Below, one piece after another: positions 34,532-43,503 of a stretch of 44,825 bases of DNA (position 1 is the stretch's first letter; each line of letters begins with the position of its first letter). The stretch comes from Clostridia bacterium. Its GTDB lineage: Bacteria > Bacillota > Clostridia > UBA1381 > UBA9506. The notes beneath the pieces were generated by a model, which was not told where the DNA came from, searched no databases, and was given only the letters and a program-made list of their open reading frames with translations. The position numbers were made by a program, and so were the translations under genes. The stretch lies in NCBI GenBank assembly GCA_017415145.1, contig JAFQJE010000026.1:1-44825 (forward strand), in the 5' to 3' direction.

Positions 34532-34936
34532 ATGACCAGAAAAGAAGCAAGAGAAAGTTGTTTTAAACTCCTATTTGAATACGAGGTACAAAAGCTCACT
34601 GCTGAAGAAGCATTAGAACTGTTCTATGAGCTTACAGAAGATGTAAAAGGGCAAACAGATTATATCGACAATACTGTAAAAACTGCAATCAGTAATGTAG
34701 AAAAAATCGACGCAGTAATTGAAGAATATTCAAATTCCTGGAAGGTTTCCCGTCTTGCTAAGGTTACCCTGGCGGTACTTCGTGTAGCTATTTGCGAAAT
34801 ATTGTATATGGATGATATCGCCGACAGCATCGCTATCAACGAAGCAGTTGAAATTGCAAAAAAATATGGCGATGAGAAAAGTCCCAAATTTGTAAATGGT
34901 ATACTGTCATCCGTTTACAAATCGAAAGAGCAATAA
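34532..34936 (+). CDS. nusB: Transcription antitermination protein NusB
   Basis: NusB binds boxA RNA with S10 (NusE) in rRNA antitermination. From ATG at 34532, with AAGGAG 7 bases upstream, it is 134 residues, the normal size. All-helical family motifs are TRKEARESCFKLLFEYEV at the N-terminus and INEAVEIAKKYGDEKSPKFV near the C-terminus. The open frame upstream of this ATG crosses the promoter and is not coding. It heads a run of genes and is 3 bases before xseA. Confidence 0.94.
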   Translation: MTRKEARESCFKLLFEYEVQKLTAEEALELFYELTEDVKGQTDYIDNTVKTAISNVEKIDAVIEEYSNSWKVSRLAKVTLAVLRVAICEILYMDDIADSIAINEAVEIAKKYGDEKSPKFVNGILSSVYKSKEQ

Positions 34937-34939
34937 ATC

Positions 34940-36136
34940 ATGAATAAAGAAATTCTTACGGTTTCTGTTTCGCAGCTTAACAACTACATAAAGCGTGTAA
35001 TTGATGCAAACTCATACCTTTCCGATATAAAGGTGTGCGGCGAGCTTTCAAACTTTAAGTTCCATTCTTCAGGACATATATACGCAAGTCTAAAGGATGA
35101 GGGCGGTGTTATCAAACTTGTTATGTTCCGTTCATTTGCTCAGTATCTTAAGTTCCGTCCTGAAGACGGCATGAAGGTTATAGTTCGAGGCAGAATTTCA
35201 GTATACGAACAAGGCGGTATATATCAGATATATGCAGAAAGTATTGAACCTGACGGCGAAGGTACTCTTTATGCTGCTTTTGAAAAGTTAAAGGAAAAGC
35301 TTGCCGAGCTCGGTATGTTTGATGAGATACACAAAAAGCCAATCCCTCACTACCCTGCCCGCATCGGTGTTGTAACGGCACAAGGTGGCGCTGCTCTACA
35401 AGATATTTTAAATATCACACGCCGTCGCTACCCAATCGCTGAAATTGTTTTGTTTCCTGTAAGTGTACAAGGTGTCTCTGCTGCAGGAGAAATTGCATCA
35501 GCAATAAAGCATCTCAACAATAATCACGCCTGTGATGTAATGATTGTAGGTCGTGGTGGCGGTTCCATAGAGGATTTGTGGGCATTTAACGAAGAAATTG
35601 TAGCAAATGCTATTTTTGACTCATCAATACCCGTGATATCTGCGGTTGGACACGAAACAGATTTTACAATTGCTGATTTTGTTGCCGATCTCCGTGCTCC
35701 TACTCCATCTGCTGCTGCAGAGCTGGTATGTCCTGATTCTGCTAAACTACAGGAAACTTTAGCGAACACAAAGTCAAAACTTACCGCATTATTAAAAAAT
35801 AATTTGGAATTAAAAAAGGCAGAGCTTGTAAAGATAACAAATTCCTATGTTTTTACAAGATTTTCTGATGTTTTAAATACACATAGACAAAGCACAGACT
35901 TGCTATTATCCGACGCTGTAATTGCTTTTAAGGAAATTGTCAGTACAAAAAGGACACAGCTTGCTAAAAATGCTGCAAAGCTGGATGCACTAAGCCCTTT
36001 AAAGGTTTTATCACGAGGATATTCAATTGCAGAATACTCATCAGGTGGTGTTATTTCGTCTGTAAACGATGTAAAATTTGACGAAGAATTTACATTAAGA
36101 CTTTCTGACGGCACTGCCCGTGGCAAGTTTTTTTAG
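34940..36136 (+). CDS. xseA: Exodeoxyribonuclease VII large subunit
   Basis: XseA is the catalytic subunit of a single-strand DNA exonuclease. The 398 residues include an OB fold (about 1-100) with VSQLNNYIKRVID, and the nuclease domain with RIGVVTAQGGAALQDI (about 142), IVGRGGGSIEDLWAFNEE (about 191) and ISAVGHETDFTIADFVAD, followed by a coiled-coil C-terminus. The small subunit gene xseB, usually next, is absent here. pgsA follows with a TTG start 12 bases downstream. Confidence 0.95.
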   Translation: MNKEILTVSVSQLNNYIKRVIDANSYLSDIKVCGELSNFKFHSSGHIYASLKDEGGVIKLVMFRSFAQYLKFRPEDGMKVIVRGRISVYEQGGIYQIYAESIEPDGEGTLYAAFEKLKEKLAELGMFDEIHKKPIPHYPARIGVVTAQGGAALQDILNITRRRYPIAEIVLFPVSVQGVSAAGEIASAIKHLNNNHACDVMIVGRGGGSIEDLWAFNEEIVANAIFDSSIPVISAVGHETDFTIADFVADLRAPTPSAAAELVCPDSAKLQETLANTKSKLTALLKNNLELKKAELVKITNSYVFTRFSDVLNTHRQSTDLLLSDAVIAFKEIVSTKRTQLAKNAAKLDALSPLKVLSRGYSIAEYSSGGVISSVNDVKFDEEFTLRLSDGTARGKFF

Positions 36137-36147
36137 GAGGAAGAATT

Positions 36148-36720
36148 TTGAAAATACCAATGAATGTACCAAACATTCTGACTTTTTTCAGATTTTGTTT
36201 GATACCCGTCTACATCATCGCTTTTATAACAAGCGAAACCAAAGAACTTGCTGCATGGATTTTTATCCTTGCCAGTGCTACGGATGTTTTAGATGGTTAT
36301 ATTGCAAGAAAATTTAATATGATGACAAAGGCAGGACAGCTTTTAGACCCCTTGGCAGACAAACTTATGCAATTGACAGTTGTGGTGTCCCTTTTAGTTG
36401 CCAAAATAATTCCATTATGGTTTGTGATTATTCTGGCAGTAAAAGAAATATTGATGATTGTAGGAGGAATTTTCCTCTACTCCAAAAAGACTTTTGTCAA
36501 ATCCAACATCTTTGGAAAAGTGAATACTGTAATTTTATTTATTGCTATGATTGTCATTTTATTTGCACATGCGAGCCAAACTATTACAGATATTGTACTT
36601 GCAATTTCTGCAATTTCAAACTTTATGGCAATTGGCTCTTACATTTATATATATGCCCTAAAACATGACCAGTATAAAGATTATCTGGAAGAAATGCACA
36701 ACGGAGGAAAATCAATATGA
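36148..36720 (+). CDS. pgsA: CDP-diacylglycerol--glycerol-3-phosphate 3-phosphatidyltransferase
   Basis: PgsA makes phosphatidylglycerophosphate in the membrane. The 190 residues have the full CDP-alcohol phosphotransferase motif, DVLDGYIARK through GQLLDPLAD (about 47-72), with all conserved Asp and Gly residues, and about five membrane segments. TTG at 36148 is chosen because GGAGG lies 7 bases upstream. The ATG four codons later is too far away. Its last bases overlap the next gene as ATGA. Confidence 0.93.
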   Translation: MKIPMNVPNILTFFRFCLIPVYIIAFITSETKELAAWIFILASATDVLDGYIARKFNMMTKAGQLLDPLADKLMQLTVVVSLLVAKIIPLWFVIILAVKEILMIVGGIFLYSKKTFVKSNIFGKVNTVILFIAMIVILFAHASQTITDIVLAISAISNFMAIGSYIYIYALKHDQYKDYLEEMHNGGKSI

Positions 36721-36920
36721 AAGGTTTAGATATTGTTTCAATCGTACTTATTCTGGTTGGTGCCATAATTAACTTTTTGGTACCGCCAGTTATTAAGAAA
36801 AAATCAGGCGACAACGAGGAAACACTAAAGACTATATACATCGTAAAATCATTAGGTCTTATTCTCGTTATTATCGGCTGTATCATATTCTTTTGGTTAG
36901 GAGGAAAATTCGGTGTCTGA
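36717..36920 (+). CDS. Small two-span membrane protein of unknown function
   Basis: The 67 residues form two hydrophobic segments (about 5-25 and 44-62) joined by a polar, charged loop ([13 protein letters not shown]), so both ends probably lie on the same side. The start overlaps the pgsA stop by 4 bases, with a GGAGG site just upstream, and its end overlaps the valS start by 8 bases. Tight coupling on both sides supports a real gene. I do not recognise a family. Confidence 0.75.
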   Translation: MKGLDIVSIVLILVGAIINFLVPPVIKKKSGDNEETLKTIYIVKSLGLILVIIGCIIFFWLGGKFGV

Positions 36921-39540
36921 GCAGATAAACAAAACTTATAATCCTAAAGAGGTGGAAGATAGACTCTATAACCGTTGGGTTGAAAATGGTTACTTCACTC
37001 CCAAGGCAGATAGCGCAAAGGAACCTTTTACAATTGTTATCCCGCCCCCGAACGTAACAGGTCAGCTCCATATGGGGCACGCTCTGGACGAAACCTTACA
37101 GGATATTTTAATAAGATACAAGCGTATGGCAGGCTTTAATGCATTATGGGTTCCCGGTACAGACCACGCTGGTATCGCAACTCAGGTAAAGGTCGAAGAA
37201 GTATTAAGAAAAGAAGAAGGGCTTTCCCGTTACGATTTAGGTCGTGAAAAGTTTGTAGAGCGTGTATGGGACTGGAAAAAGCTCTATGGTTCAAGAATTA
37301 TTAATCAGTTAAAGAAACTCGGTAGCTCATGTGACTGGACTAGAGAACGTTTTACAATGGATGAAACGTTATCTAAAGCTGTTCGTGAAGTATTCGTTTC
37401 ATTATATGAAAAGGAGCTTATCTACCAGGGGAACAGAATTATCAACTGGTGTCCTAAGTGCATTACTGCCCTTTCTGATGCTGAAGTAGAATACGCAGAA
37501 CAGGCAGGTAGTTTTTGGCACATCAAGTATCCTATCAAAGATTCTGATGGTTACGTTGAAATCGCTACAACAAGACCTGAAACAATGCTTGGCGATACTG
37601 CAGTTGCCGTTCATCCTGACGATGAAAGATACAAGGATTTAGTAGGCAAAATGCTTATTCTCCCCTTGGTTGGTCGCGAAATCCCCGTTATTGCCGACGA
37701 ATACGTTGACAAGGAATTCGGTACAGGTTGCGTAAAAATCACCCCTGCACACGACCCCAACGACTTTGAGGTTGGTAAACGCCACAACTTAGAGGTTATT
37801 AAAGTATTAAACGACGATGCAACTGTTAACTCATACGGTGGAAAATACGAAGGATTAGATCGATATGATGCAAGAAAGCAGATGGTAGCAGATTTAGAAG
37901 AACAGGGATACTTAGTAGCAGTAAAAGACCATACACACAACGTAGGTCAGTGCTACCGCTGCGGAACAACCGTTGAACCCATCACATCAAAGCAGTGGTT
38001 TGTAAAGATGCAACCCTTAGCTGAAAAAGCTTTAGAGGTTGTAAAAGACGGAACAGTTAAGTTTGTTCCTGACAGATTCTCAAAAACATACATTAACTGG
38101 ATGGAAAATGTACACGACTGGTGTATTTCACGTCAGTTGTGGTGGGGACACAGAATCCCTGCTTTCTACTGTGAAGATTGTGGAGAAACCACAGTATCAA
38201 GAGAAGACATTACAGTATGTCCCAAGTGTGGTGGCAAAGTAAAGCAGGACGAAGACGTTTTAGACACATGGTTCTCATCAGCTCTGTGGCCTTTCTCAAC
38301 ATTAGGCTGGCCCGAGCGTACTGAAGATTTAGAGTACTTCTACCCCACGAGCGTTCTTGTAACAGGTTATGATATCATATTCTTCTGGGTAGCAAGAATG
38401 ATTTTCTCTGCTATGGAGCATATGGGCAAAGAACCCTTCAAACACGTTCTTATTCATGGTCTTGTACGTGACGCTCAGGGCAGAAAGATGTCAAAATCAT
38501 TAGGTAACGGTGTTGACCCATTAGAAGTTATTGAAGAATTTGGTGCTGATGCTTTGAGGTTCACACTTGCCACAGGTAACTCACCCGGTAACGATATGCG
38601 TTACTCTGTTGAAAAGGTTACCGCAAGCAGAAACTTTGCAAACAAAATCTGGAATGCTTCACGTTTTGTTCAGATGAATTTAACTATTTCTGAACTGAAA
38701 ATTCCCGAAAATCTTTGCATTGAGGATAAATGGATATTAACTAAGTATAATAAGTTAGTAGAAGAAGTTACAGAAAACCTCGACAAATTCGAACTCGGCG
38801 TTGCAGTTGCAAAGCTTTATGACTTTATCTGGGACGTTTTCTGTGATTGGTACATCGAACTTGTAAAACCCCGTCTTTATGACAGTGCAGATACAACAAA
38901 CGAAGCCGCTCAGTATGTGCTCTCTTATGTACTTTCAAACACACTTAAATTATTACATCCCTTTATGCCTTTCATCACAGAGGAAATATGGTTATCACTT
39001 CCCCACGAAGGTGAAAGTATAGTTATTTCTGACTGGCCGAAGGCAGATAGCAGCTTGAACTTCCCTGTTGAGACGGAAGAGATGGAAATGATTATGAATG
39101 CTGTTAAAGCAGTAAGAAACAAGAGAGCTGAAATGAATATTCCACCCTCAAAGAAAGCAAGTATGTTTATTGTAACAGACAAAGCAGATGTGTTCTCTGC
39201 CGGTACAACATTCTTTGAAAAGCTGGCAAGTGCATCTAATGTTACTGTGCTTAATGAAAAAACAAGCATAGATGATAACAGTGTGGCAGTTATTGTAGAC
39301 GGTGCACAGATTTTCATGCCTATGGGCGAGCTTGTAGATGCAGAAAAAGAAATCGCAAGACTAAATGATGAAAAGAAAAAGCTAATCGGCGAAATCAAGC
39401 GCGTTGAAGGGAAACTTTCAAATGAAGGTTTCGTAGCAAAGGCTCCTGCACACGTTGTCGAAGAAGAACGTGCTAAGGGCGAAAAATATAAGCAGATGCT
39501 AGAAAAAGTAGAAGAAAGCCTAAAGGCTTTCGGTGCATAG
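36913..39540 (+). CDS. valS: Valyl-tRNA synthetase
   Basis: ValS charges tRNA-Val. The 875 residues have the HIGH-type motif [17 protein letters not shown] (about 45), the editing domain (about 190-330) with [18 protein letters not shown], the KMSKS motif [15 protein letters not shown] (about 525), and a C-terminal coiled-coil arm (about 810-870). The GTG at 36913 is chosen because AGGAGG lies 8 bases upstream, inside the preceding gene. No T-box precedes it. Its expression is tied to the upstream operon. Confidence 0.97.
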   Translation: MSEQINKTYNPKEVEDRLYNRWVENGYFTPKADSAKEPFTIVIPPPNVTGQLHMGHALDETLQDILIRYKRMAGFNALWVPGTDHAGIATQVKVEEVLRKEEGLSRYDLGREKFVERVWDWKKLYGSRIINQLKKLGSSCDWTRERFTMDETLSKAVREVFVSLYEKELIYQGNRIINWCPKCITALSDAEVEYAEQAGSFWHIKYPIKDSDGYVEIATTRPETMLGDTAVAVHPDDERYKDLVGKMLILPLVGREIPVIADEYVDKEFGTGCVKITPAHDPNDFEVGKRHNLEVIKVLNDDATVNSYGGKYEGLDRYDARKQMVADLEEQGYLVAVKDHTHNVGQCYRCGTTVEPITSKQWFVKMQPLAEKALEVVKDGTVKFVPDRFSKTYINWMENVHDWCISRQLWWGHRIPAFYCEDCGETTVSREDITVCPKCGGKVKQDEDVLDTWFSSALWPFSTLGWPERTEDLEYFYPTSVLVTGYDIIFFWVARMIFSAMEHMGKEPFKHVLIHGLVRDAQGRKMSKSLGNGVDPLEVIEEFGADALRFTLATGNSPGNDMRYSVEKVTASRNFANKIWNASRFVQMNLTISELKIPENLCIEDKWILTKYNKLVEEVTENLDKFELGVAVAKLYDFIWDVFCDWYIELVKPRLYDSADTTNEAAQYVLSYVLSNTLKLLHPFMPFITEEIWLSLPHEGESIVISDWPKADSSLNFPVETEEMEMIMNAVKAVRNKRAEMNIPPSKKASMFIVTDKADVFSAGTTFFEKLASASNVTVLNEKTSIDDNSVAVIVDGAQIFMPMGELVDAEKEIARLNDEKKKLIGEIKRVEGKLSNEGFVAKAPAHVVEEERAKGEKYKQMLEKVEESLKAFGA

Positions 39541-39551
39541 GAGGTAAAATA

Positions 39552-39857
39552 ATGGCAGATATTAATAACAACATCCCCGAAGAAGAATTAGAGGGTATCG
39601 TTACAATGGTAAATGAAGACGGCGAAAAGCACGACTTTCTCCATTTAGACTCTTTTGAATTAAACGGCGAAACATACGTAGTACTCTTACCCGCTGACGA
39701 AGGCGACGAAGATTGCGAAGAAGTATTAATCTACACATTGAAAGTAGAAGAAGACTCATCTGAAACACTTCTTCCCATTGATGATGAAGCAGAACTCGAC
39801 ATGGCATTTGAAGAGTTCAAAAATCGAATGAGTGACGAATACGATTTTGAAGACTAA
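39552..39857 (+). CDS. DUF1292-family protein
   Basis: This 101-residue acidic protein contains ITLVNEDG-like GIVTMVNEDGEKHDFLHLDS and TYVVLLPADEGDEDCEEVLI, the usual DUF1292 pattern. The function is unknown. In other Firmicutes DUF1292 proteins are linked to RNA-metabolism neighbours. AGGAGG precedes ATG, 11 bases after valS. Confidence 0.9.
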   Translation: MADINNNIPEEELEGIVTMVNEDGEKHDFLHLDSFELNGETYVVLLPADEGDEDCEEVLIYTLKVEEDSSETLLPIDDEAELDMAFEEFKNRMSDEYDFED

Positions 39858-39885
39858 AAACAGACTGTCGCATTTAGCGCAGATC

Positions 39886-39972
39886 GTCAAAAGACAAAGT
39901 TTGTCTTAGTTTAAAACATTATGTAGAGATTCGCACGTAGACGCGAATCTCTTTCATTTTGAGTCTTTTGAC
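39886..39972 (+). other. Nested inverted repeats downstream of the DUF1292 gene
   Basis: GTCAAAAGAC (39886-39895) is the exact complement of GTCTTTTGAC (39963-39972). It overlaps the alternative local hairpin AAGACAA/TTGTCTT (39891-39907), so two mutually exclusive folds are possible. The pair encloses the terminator-like stem at 39925-39952. With the following entries it accounts for most of the 380-base gene-free gap. Confidence 0.55.
39925..39952 (+). terminator. Stem after the nusB-valS-DUF1292 operon
   Basis: AGAGATTCGC pairs perfectly with GCGAATCTCT around an 8-base loop, followed by TTCATTTT. It probably terminates the operon, though the T tract is interrupted. Confidence 0.6.
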
Positions 39973-39975
39973 TAC

Positions 39976-40044
39976 GAACAAACCGCCCCTCTCGCCTTAC
40001 CTATGTACGCCTTCGGGGCACACCCCTACGGGTTCGGTTTGTTC
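39976..40044 (+). repeat. Three-way-junction-like inverted-repeat element
   Basis: GAACAAACCG (39976-39985) pairs with CGGTTTGTTC (40035-40044). Inside, CCCC (39986-39989) can pair with GGGG (40015-40018), and ACCC with GGGT (40022-40033) around CTAC. The element is much richer in G and C than its AT-rich surroundings. It may be a dispersed repeat or a small structured RNA. Copy number elsewhere is unknown. Confidence 0.5.
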
Positions 40045-40156
40045 ATTCTGCATCTAAATCCGTTCAGTCCCAGATTACCAGTAATATCAAAAAGCAGAAC
40101 TTATTAAACAACCGTTAATGTTTTATGTTTTTGAGTATTTTAATAGCGAAAAACAT

Positions 40157-40185
40157 TTGACACTCTATTTGCGATGTGTTAATAT
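40157..40185 (+). promoter_or_regulatory. Sigma-A promoter for the regulator-synthetase fusion gene
   Basis: TTGACA (40157-40162) and TAATAT (40180-40185) are 17 bases apart. The start site would be near 40192. Confidence 0.75.
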
Positions 40186-40194
40186 CAATTGTAG

Positions 40195-40210
40195 TTAATC
40201 GAAAGATTAA
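40195..40210 (+). promoter_or_regulatory. Candidate operator palindrome of the fusion gene
   Basis: TTAATC-GAAA-GATTAA is a perfect 6+6 inverted repeat placed at about +3 to +18 from the predicted start site. It fits an HTH dimer operator for self-repression, or a small RNA hairpin before the TATTTTTT tract. Confidence 0.4.
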
Positions 40211-40237
40211 AATATTTTTTAAGAAGGAGGATATGTA

Positions 40238-42526
40238 ATGTTTGAAAACAACGATAATCTGAAGGATGTGGCATTACGAATTAGAAACGCACGTGAAGAT
40301 TTAGGTGTAACCCAGGAAATCATGGCTAAAAACACCGATGTCTCCTTAAAGGACTATATCGCTTATGAAAACGGCGAGAAAGATATGGATTTTACATTCA
40401 TATATAAGTGCGCAAAATGCTTCAACGTTGACCCCACAGATCTTTTAAAAGGTACAAGTCCAAGGCTTACAAGTTTCGAAGTTACAAAACACGGCGGTGG
40501 TCTGCCCATTGCCAGAAAAGCAGGCAATGAATATAAAAACTTAGCCGCAATGTTTAAAAATAAAACAACGGAGCCTTTTCATGTAATTATACCTTATGTT
40601 GAAAATGATGACTCTCACGATTTTTCTTCTCACAAAGGTCAGGAATTTGATATCGTTATTTCAGGTCAGCTTAAAATCACAGTGGGTAACAATACTCAGA
40701 TTTTGGAGGCTGGCGATACAATATACTACAACAGTACTATCCCCCACAAGTTAGAGGCTTATGGCGGAAAAGACGTTGAAATATATGCGATGGTTATGAA
40801 AGAAACCGAAACTGACGATTTCCGTCAGCAGGAGGAAGAATTCATAAAAAGAGTTTCAGGTAAAACAGTTCCTGATGTACATAAAAACTTTATTGACTGC
40901 GTCGAAAACGAAAAAGGTGCGCTCATTTCTATAGATTTTAAAAACGAAGAAAAGTTCAACTTTGCCTTTGATTGCGTAGACGTTTTAGCAGATAAATCTC
41001 CCGATAAAGTAGCTATGATTCACATTTCAGAAAAGAAGGAAGAAAGAAAATTTACTTTCTCTGAACTAAAGAAATACTCAAATATGACTGCAAATTATTT
41101 TGAATCCTTAGGGATCAAAAAAGGCGATCGCGTAATGCTTGTATTAAAGCGCCATTACCAGTTCTGGTTCTCAATGCTTGCACTTCATAAAATCGGTGCT
41201 ATCGCAATTCCTGCTACTAACCTACTTGTAGAGCACGATTTCGATTACAGATTTAAAGCAGCAGGTGTTTCTGCTATTGTATGTACTGCAGATGGCGACG
41301 TTTCTCGTCAGGTAGATTTAGCAGAGAAAAACTATGACGAAAGTCTCACAAAAATCATGGTAGGCGGAAGTCGCTCCGGTTGGCACAGCTTTGACAAGGA
41401 AATAAACCGCTACTCAGACCTATACGCTCGTACAGAAAATTCAGCATGTGGTTCTGACCCGTTACTTATGCTGTTTACTTCTGGTACAACCGGTTATCCT
41501 AAGATTGCAACACACGATCACAAGTACCCCTTAGGTCATTACATTACTGCAAAATATTGGCACAACGTAAACCCTGATGGTGTCCATCTTACAATTTCAG
41601 ACACAGGTTGGGGAAAAGCTCTTTGGGGCAAACTCTACGGTCAATGGTTATGTGAAGCTGCAATATTTGTATACGACTTTAACAAGTTCAAAGCAGAAGA
41701 CATTCTGCCGATGTTTAAAAAATACAACATCACAACATTTTGTGCACCGCCTACAATGTACAGATTCTTCATCAAGGAAGATTTATCAAAATATGATTTA
41801 TCTTCTATTGAGTATTCAACTGTTGCAGGCGAAGCATTAAACCCTGAAGTTTATGAGCAGTGGAAAAAAGCAACAGGCTTAAAGCTCATGGAAGGATTTG
41901 GACAGACAGAAACAACACTTACCGTTGCAAACCTTTGGGGTATGAATCCCAAACCCGGCTCTATGGGTAAACCCAGTCCTCTGTATGATGTAGATATAAT
42001 TTTAGACGACGGCACATCAGCAGGTATTGGTGAAACAGGTGAAATTGTTGTTAAAACCGACAAGAAAGTTCCCTGTGGTCTGTATATGGGATATTATAGA
42101 AACGAAGAAGCAACCAAAGAATCATATAATAATAACATCTATCATACAGGCGACCTTGCTTGGCGTGATGAAGACGGATATCTCTGGTATGTAGGTCGCT
42201 CAGATGACGTTATCAAGTCCTCAGGCTATAGAATCGGACCTTTTGAAATTGAAAGTGTTATCATGGAGCTTCCCTACGTTTTGGAATGCGCGATTACTGC
42301 AGTTCCCGATGAAATCCGAGGACAGATTGTAAAGGCCACAATCGTGCTTACAAAGGGAAATAAAGGAACCGATGAGTTAAAGAAAGAAATTCAGGATTAT
42401 GTAAAAACTCATACAGCACCCTATAAATATCCCAGAATTGTGGAATTTGTAGACGAACTTCCCAAAACAATCAGTGGTAAAATCAGACGTGTTGAGCTTC
42501 GTAACAACGACAAAGCTAAAAATTAA
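40238..42526 (+). CDS. XRE-HTH / cupin / acyl-CoA synthetase fusion protein
   Basis: This single 762-residue frame joins a DNA-binding regulator to an adenylate-forming enzyme. An XRE helix-turn-helix lies at about 7-68 (IRNAREDLGVTQEIMAKNTD). A cupin follows at about 95-190, with HKGQEFD and IPHKLEA as likely ligand residues. An AMP-binding acyl-CoA synthetase spans about 230-760, with the ATP loop FTSGTTGYPK (about 412), GFGQTETT (about 550), YHTGDLAWRDEDGYLWYVGR (about 632) and the catalytic Lys in PKTISGKIRR (about 745). All core motifs are intact, resembling medium-chain acyl-CoA synthetases. The substrate is unknown. AAGGAGG precedes ATG, and it has its own promoter and terminator. No stop or frameshift separates the halves. 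Confidence 0.9.
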   Translation: MFENNDNLKDVALRIRNAREDLGVTQEIMAKNTDVSLKDYIAYENGEKDMDFTFIYKCAKCFNVDPTDLLKGTSPRLTSFEVTKHGGGLPIARKAGNEYKNLAAMFKNKTTEPFHVIIPYVENDDSHDFSSHKGQEFDIVISGQLKITVGNNTQILEAGDTIYYNSTIPHKLEAYGGKDVEIYAMVMKETETDDFRQQEEEFIKRVSGKTVPDVHKNFIDCVENEKGALISIDFKNEEKFNFAFDCVDVLADKSPDKVAMIHISEKKEERKFTFSELKKYSNMTANYFESLGIKKGDRVMLVLKRHYQFWFSMLALHKIGAIAIPATNLLVEHDFDYRFKAAGVSAIVCTADGDVSRQVDLAEKNYDESLTKIMVGGSRSGWHSFDKEINRYSDLYARTENSACGSDPLLMLFTSGTTGYPKIATHDHKYPLGHYITAKYWHNVNPDGVHLTISDTGWGKALWGKLYGQWLCEAAIFVYDFNKFKAEDILPMFKKYNITTFCAPPTMYRFFIKEDLSKYDLSSIEYSTVAGEALNPEVYEQWKKATGLKLMEGFGQTETTLTVANLWGMNPKPGSMGKPSPLYDVDIILDDGTSAGIGETGEIVVKTDKKVPCGLYMGYYRNEEATKESYNNNIYHTGDLAWRDEDGYLWYVGRSDDVIKSSGYRIGPFEIESVIMELPYVLECAITAVPDEIRGQIVKATIVLTKGNKGTDELKKEIQDYVKTHTAPYKYPRIVEFVDELPKTISGKIRRVELRNNDKAKN

Positions 42527-42534
42527 TAATTTGT

Positions 42535-42562
42535 AAAGGCTACGCAAATGCGTAGCCTTTTT
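42535..42562 (+). terminator. Terminator after the fusion gene
   Basis: AAAGGCTACGC pairs with GCGTAGCCTTT around AAAT, followed by TT. Confidence 0.93.
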
Positions 42563-42564
42563 CA

Positions 42565-42593
42565 TTGACTTGAATATTTTGTAAGTATATAAT
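42565..42593 (+). promoter_or_regulatory. Sigma-A promoter for the 42618 gene
   Basis: TTGACT (42565-42570) and TATAAT (42588-42593) are 17 bases apart, beginning 3 bases after the previous terminator. Confidence 0.75.
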
Positions 42594-42617
42594 TATACTA
42601 ACAAAAGAGGTGATTTG

Positions 42618-43430
42618 ATGACCAGGAATTCTTTTATAAAAAATGCAAAAGAAGATATCAAAAAGAATAAGTTTACTTTCTTTGTTTACCTTGTCCTGCG
42701 TTTTTTTGTTATAGTGTCGCTGATAATGGCAGCTATCCGCGGAGAATACGAAAATGTTTTTGTATGTACACTATCTCTTGTGCTCTTTTTAGTTCCTTCA
42801 TTTATTGAAAGGAGCTTAAAAATCGAATTCCCGTCTACCTTGGAAATTATTATGCTTCTCTTTATTTTTTCTGCAGAAATTTTGGGAGAAATACATAATT
42901 ATTATGTAAAAGTTCCCTACTGGGATACAGTACTTCATACACTGAACGGATTTTTATTTGCAGCAATTGGGTTTTCTTTATTAGATATAATAAACAGAAA
43001 TCCCAGATTCAAATTTCAGTTGTCCCCGATGTATCTGGCAATAGTAGCATTTTGCTTTTCAATGACTATCGGTGTTCTGTGGGAATTTTTTGAATTTGGT
43101 GCAGACTTTCTTTTTAATAAGGATATGCAAAAAGATGTAATTGTTCATACCATAAATTCTGTAACGCTAAATCCTGCACACCAGAACATTCCTCATACTA
43201 TAGATAATATAACATCTGTTGTTGTCAACGGCAAAGACATGGGACTTGGCGGATATTTAGATATAGGGCTATACGACACAATGAAGGACTTAATTGTCAA
43301 TTTTATCGGCGCAATTATATTTTCCGTTATCGGTTATTTCTATATAAAAGGCCGTGGAAAAGGAAAATTTGCAAAAAAATTTATACCTGTAATAGAAGAA
43401 GAAAAAGAACAGAAAAACAGCGGGCAATAA
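42618..43430 (+). CDS. Polytopic membrane protein, YjdF/DUF2238-like
   Basis: From ATG at 42618 (AGAGGTG upstream) the product is 270 residues with about six membrane segments and a charged C-terminus (EEEKEQKNSG). YWDTVLHTLNGFLFAAIG (about 100), GVLWEFFEFGADFLF (about 157) and GLYDTMKDLIVNFIGAIIF (about 217) recall the conserved Asp/His and Trp-Glu motifs of the YjdF family (DUF2238). It has an extra hydrophilic insert at about 172-213. The function is unknown. It is a single-gene unit. Confidence 0.6.
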   Translation: MTRNSFIKNAKEDIKKNKFTFFVYLVLRFFVIVSLIMAAIRGEYENVFVCTLSLVLFLVPSFIERSLKIEFPSTLEIIMLLFIFSAEILGEIHNYYVKVPYWDTVLHTLNGFLFAAIGFSLLDIINRNPRFKFQLSPMYLAIVAFCFSMTIGVLWEFFEFGADFLFNKDMQKDVIVHTINSVTLNPAHQNIPHTIDNITSVVVNGKDMGLGGYLDIGLYDTMKDLIVNFIGAIIFSVIGYFYIKGRGKGKFAKKFIPVIEEEKEQKNSGQ

Positions 43431-43447
43431 TACCCGCTGTTTTTTTG
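43417..43447 (+). terminator. Terminator after the YjdF-like gene
   Basis: ACAGCGGG pairs with CCCGCTGT, followed by seven T. The gene's stop codon lies in the loop. Confidence 0.93.
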
Positions 43448-43503
43448 CTGATGTGTGAGACCTGGGTTGTCGATGGTATATTTTATTATTTGGTCGGCAT
43501 TCG

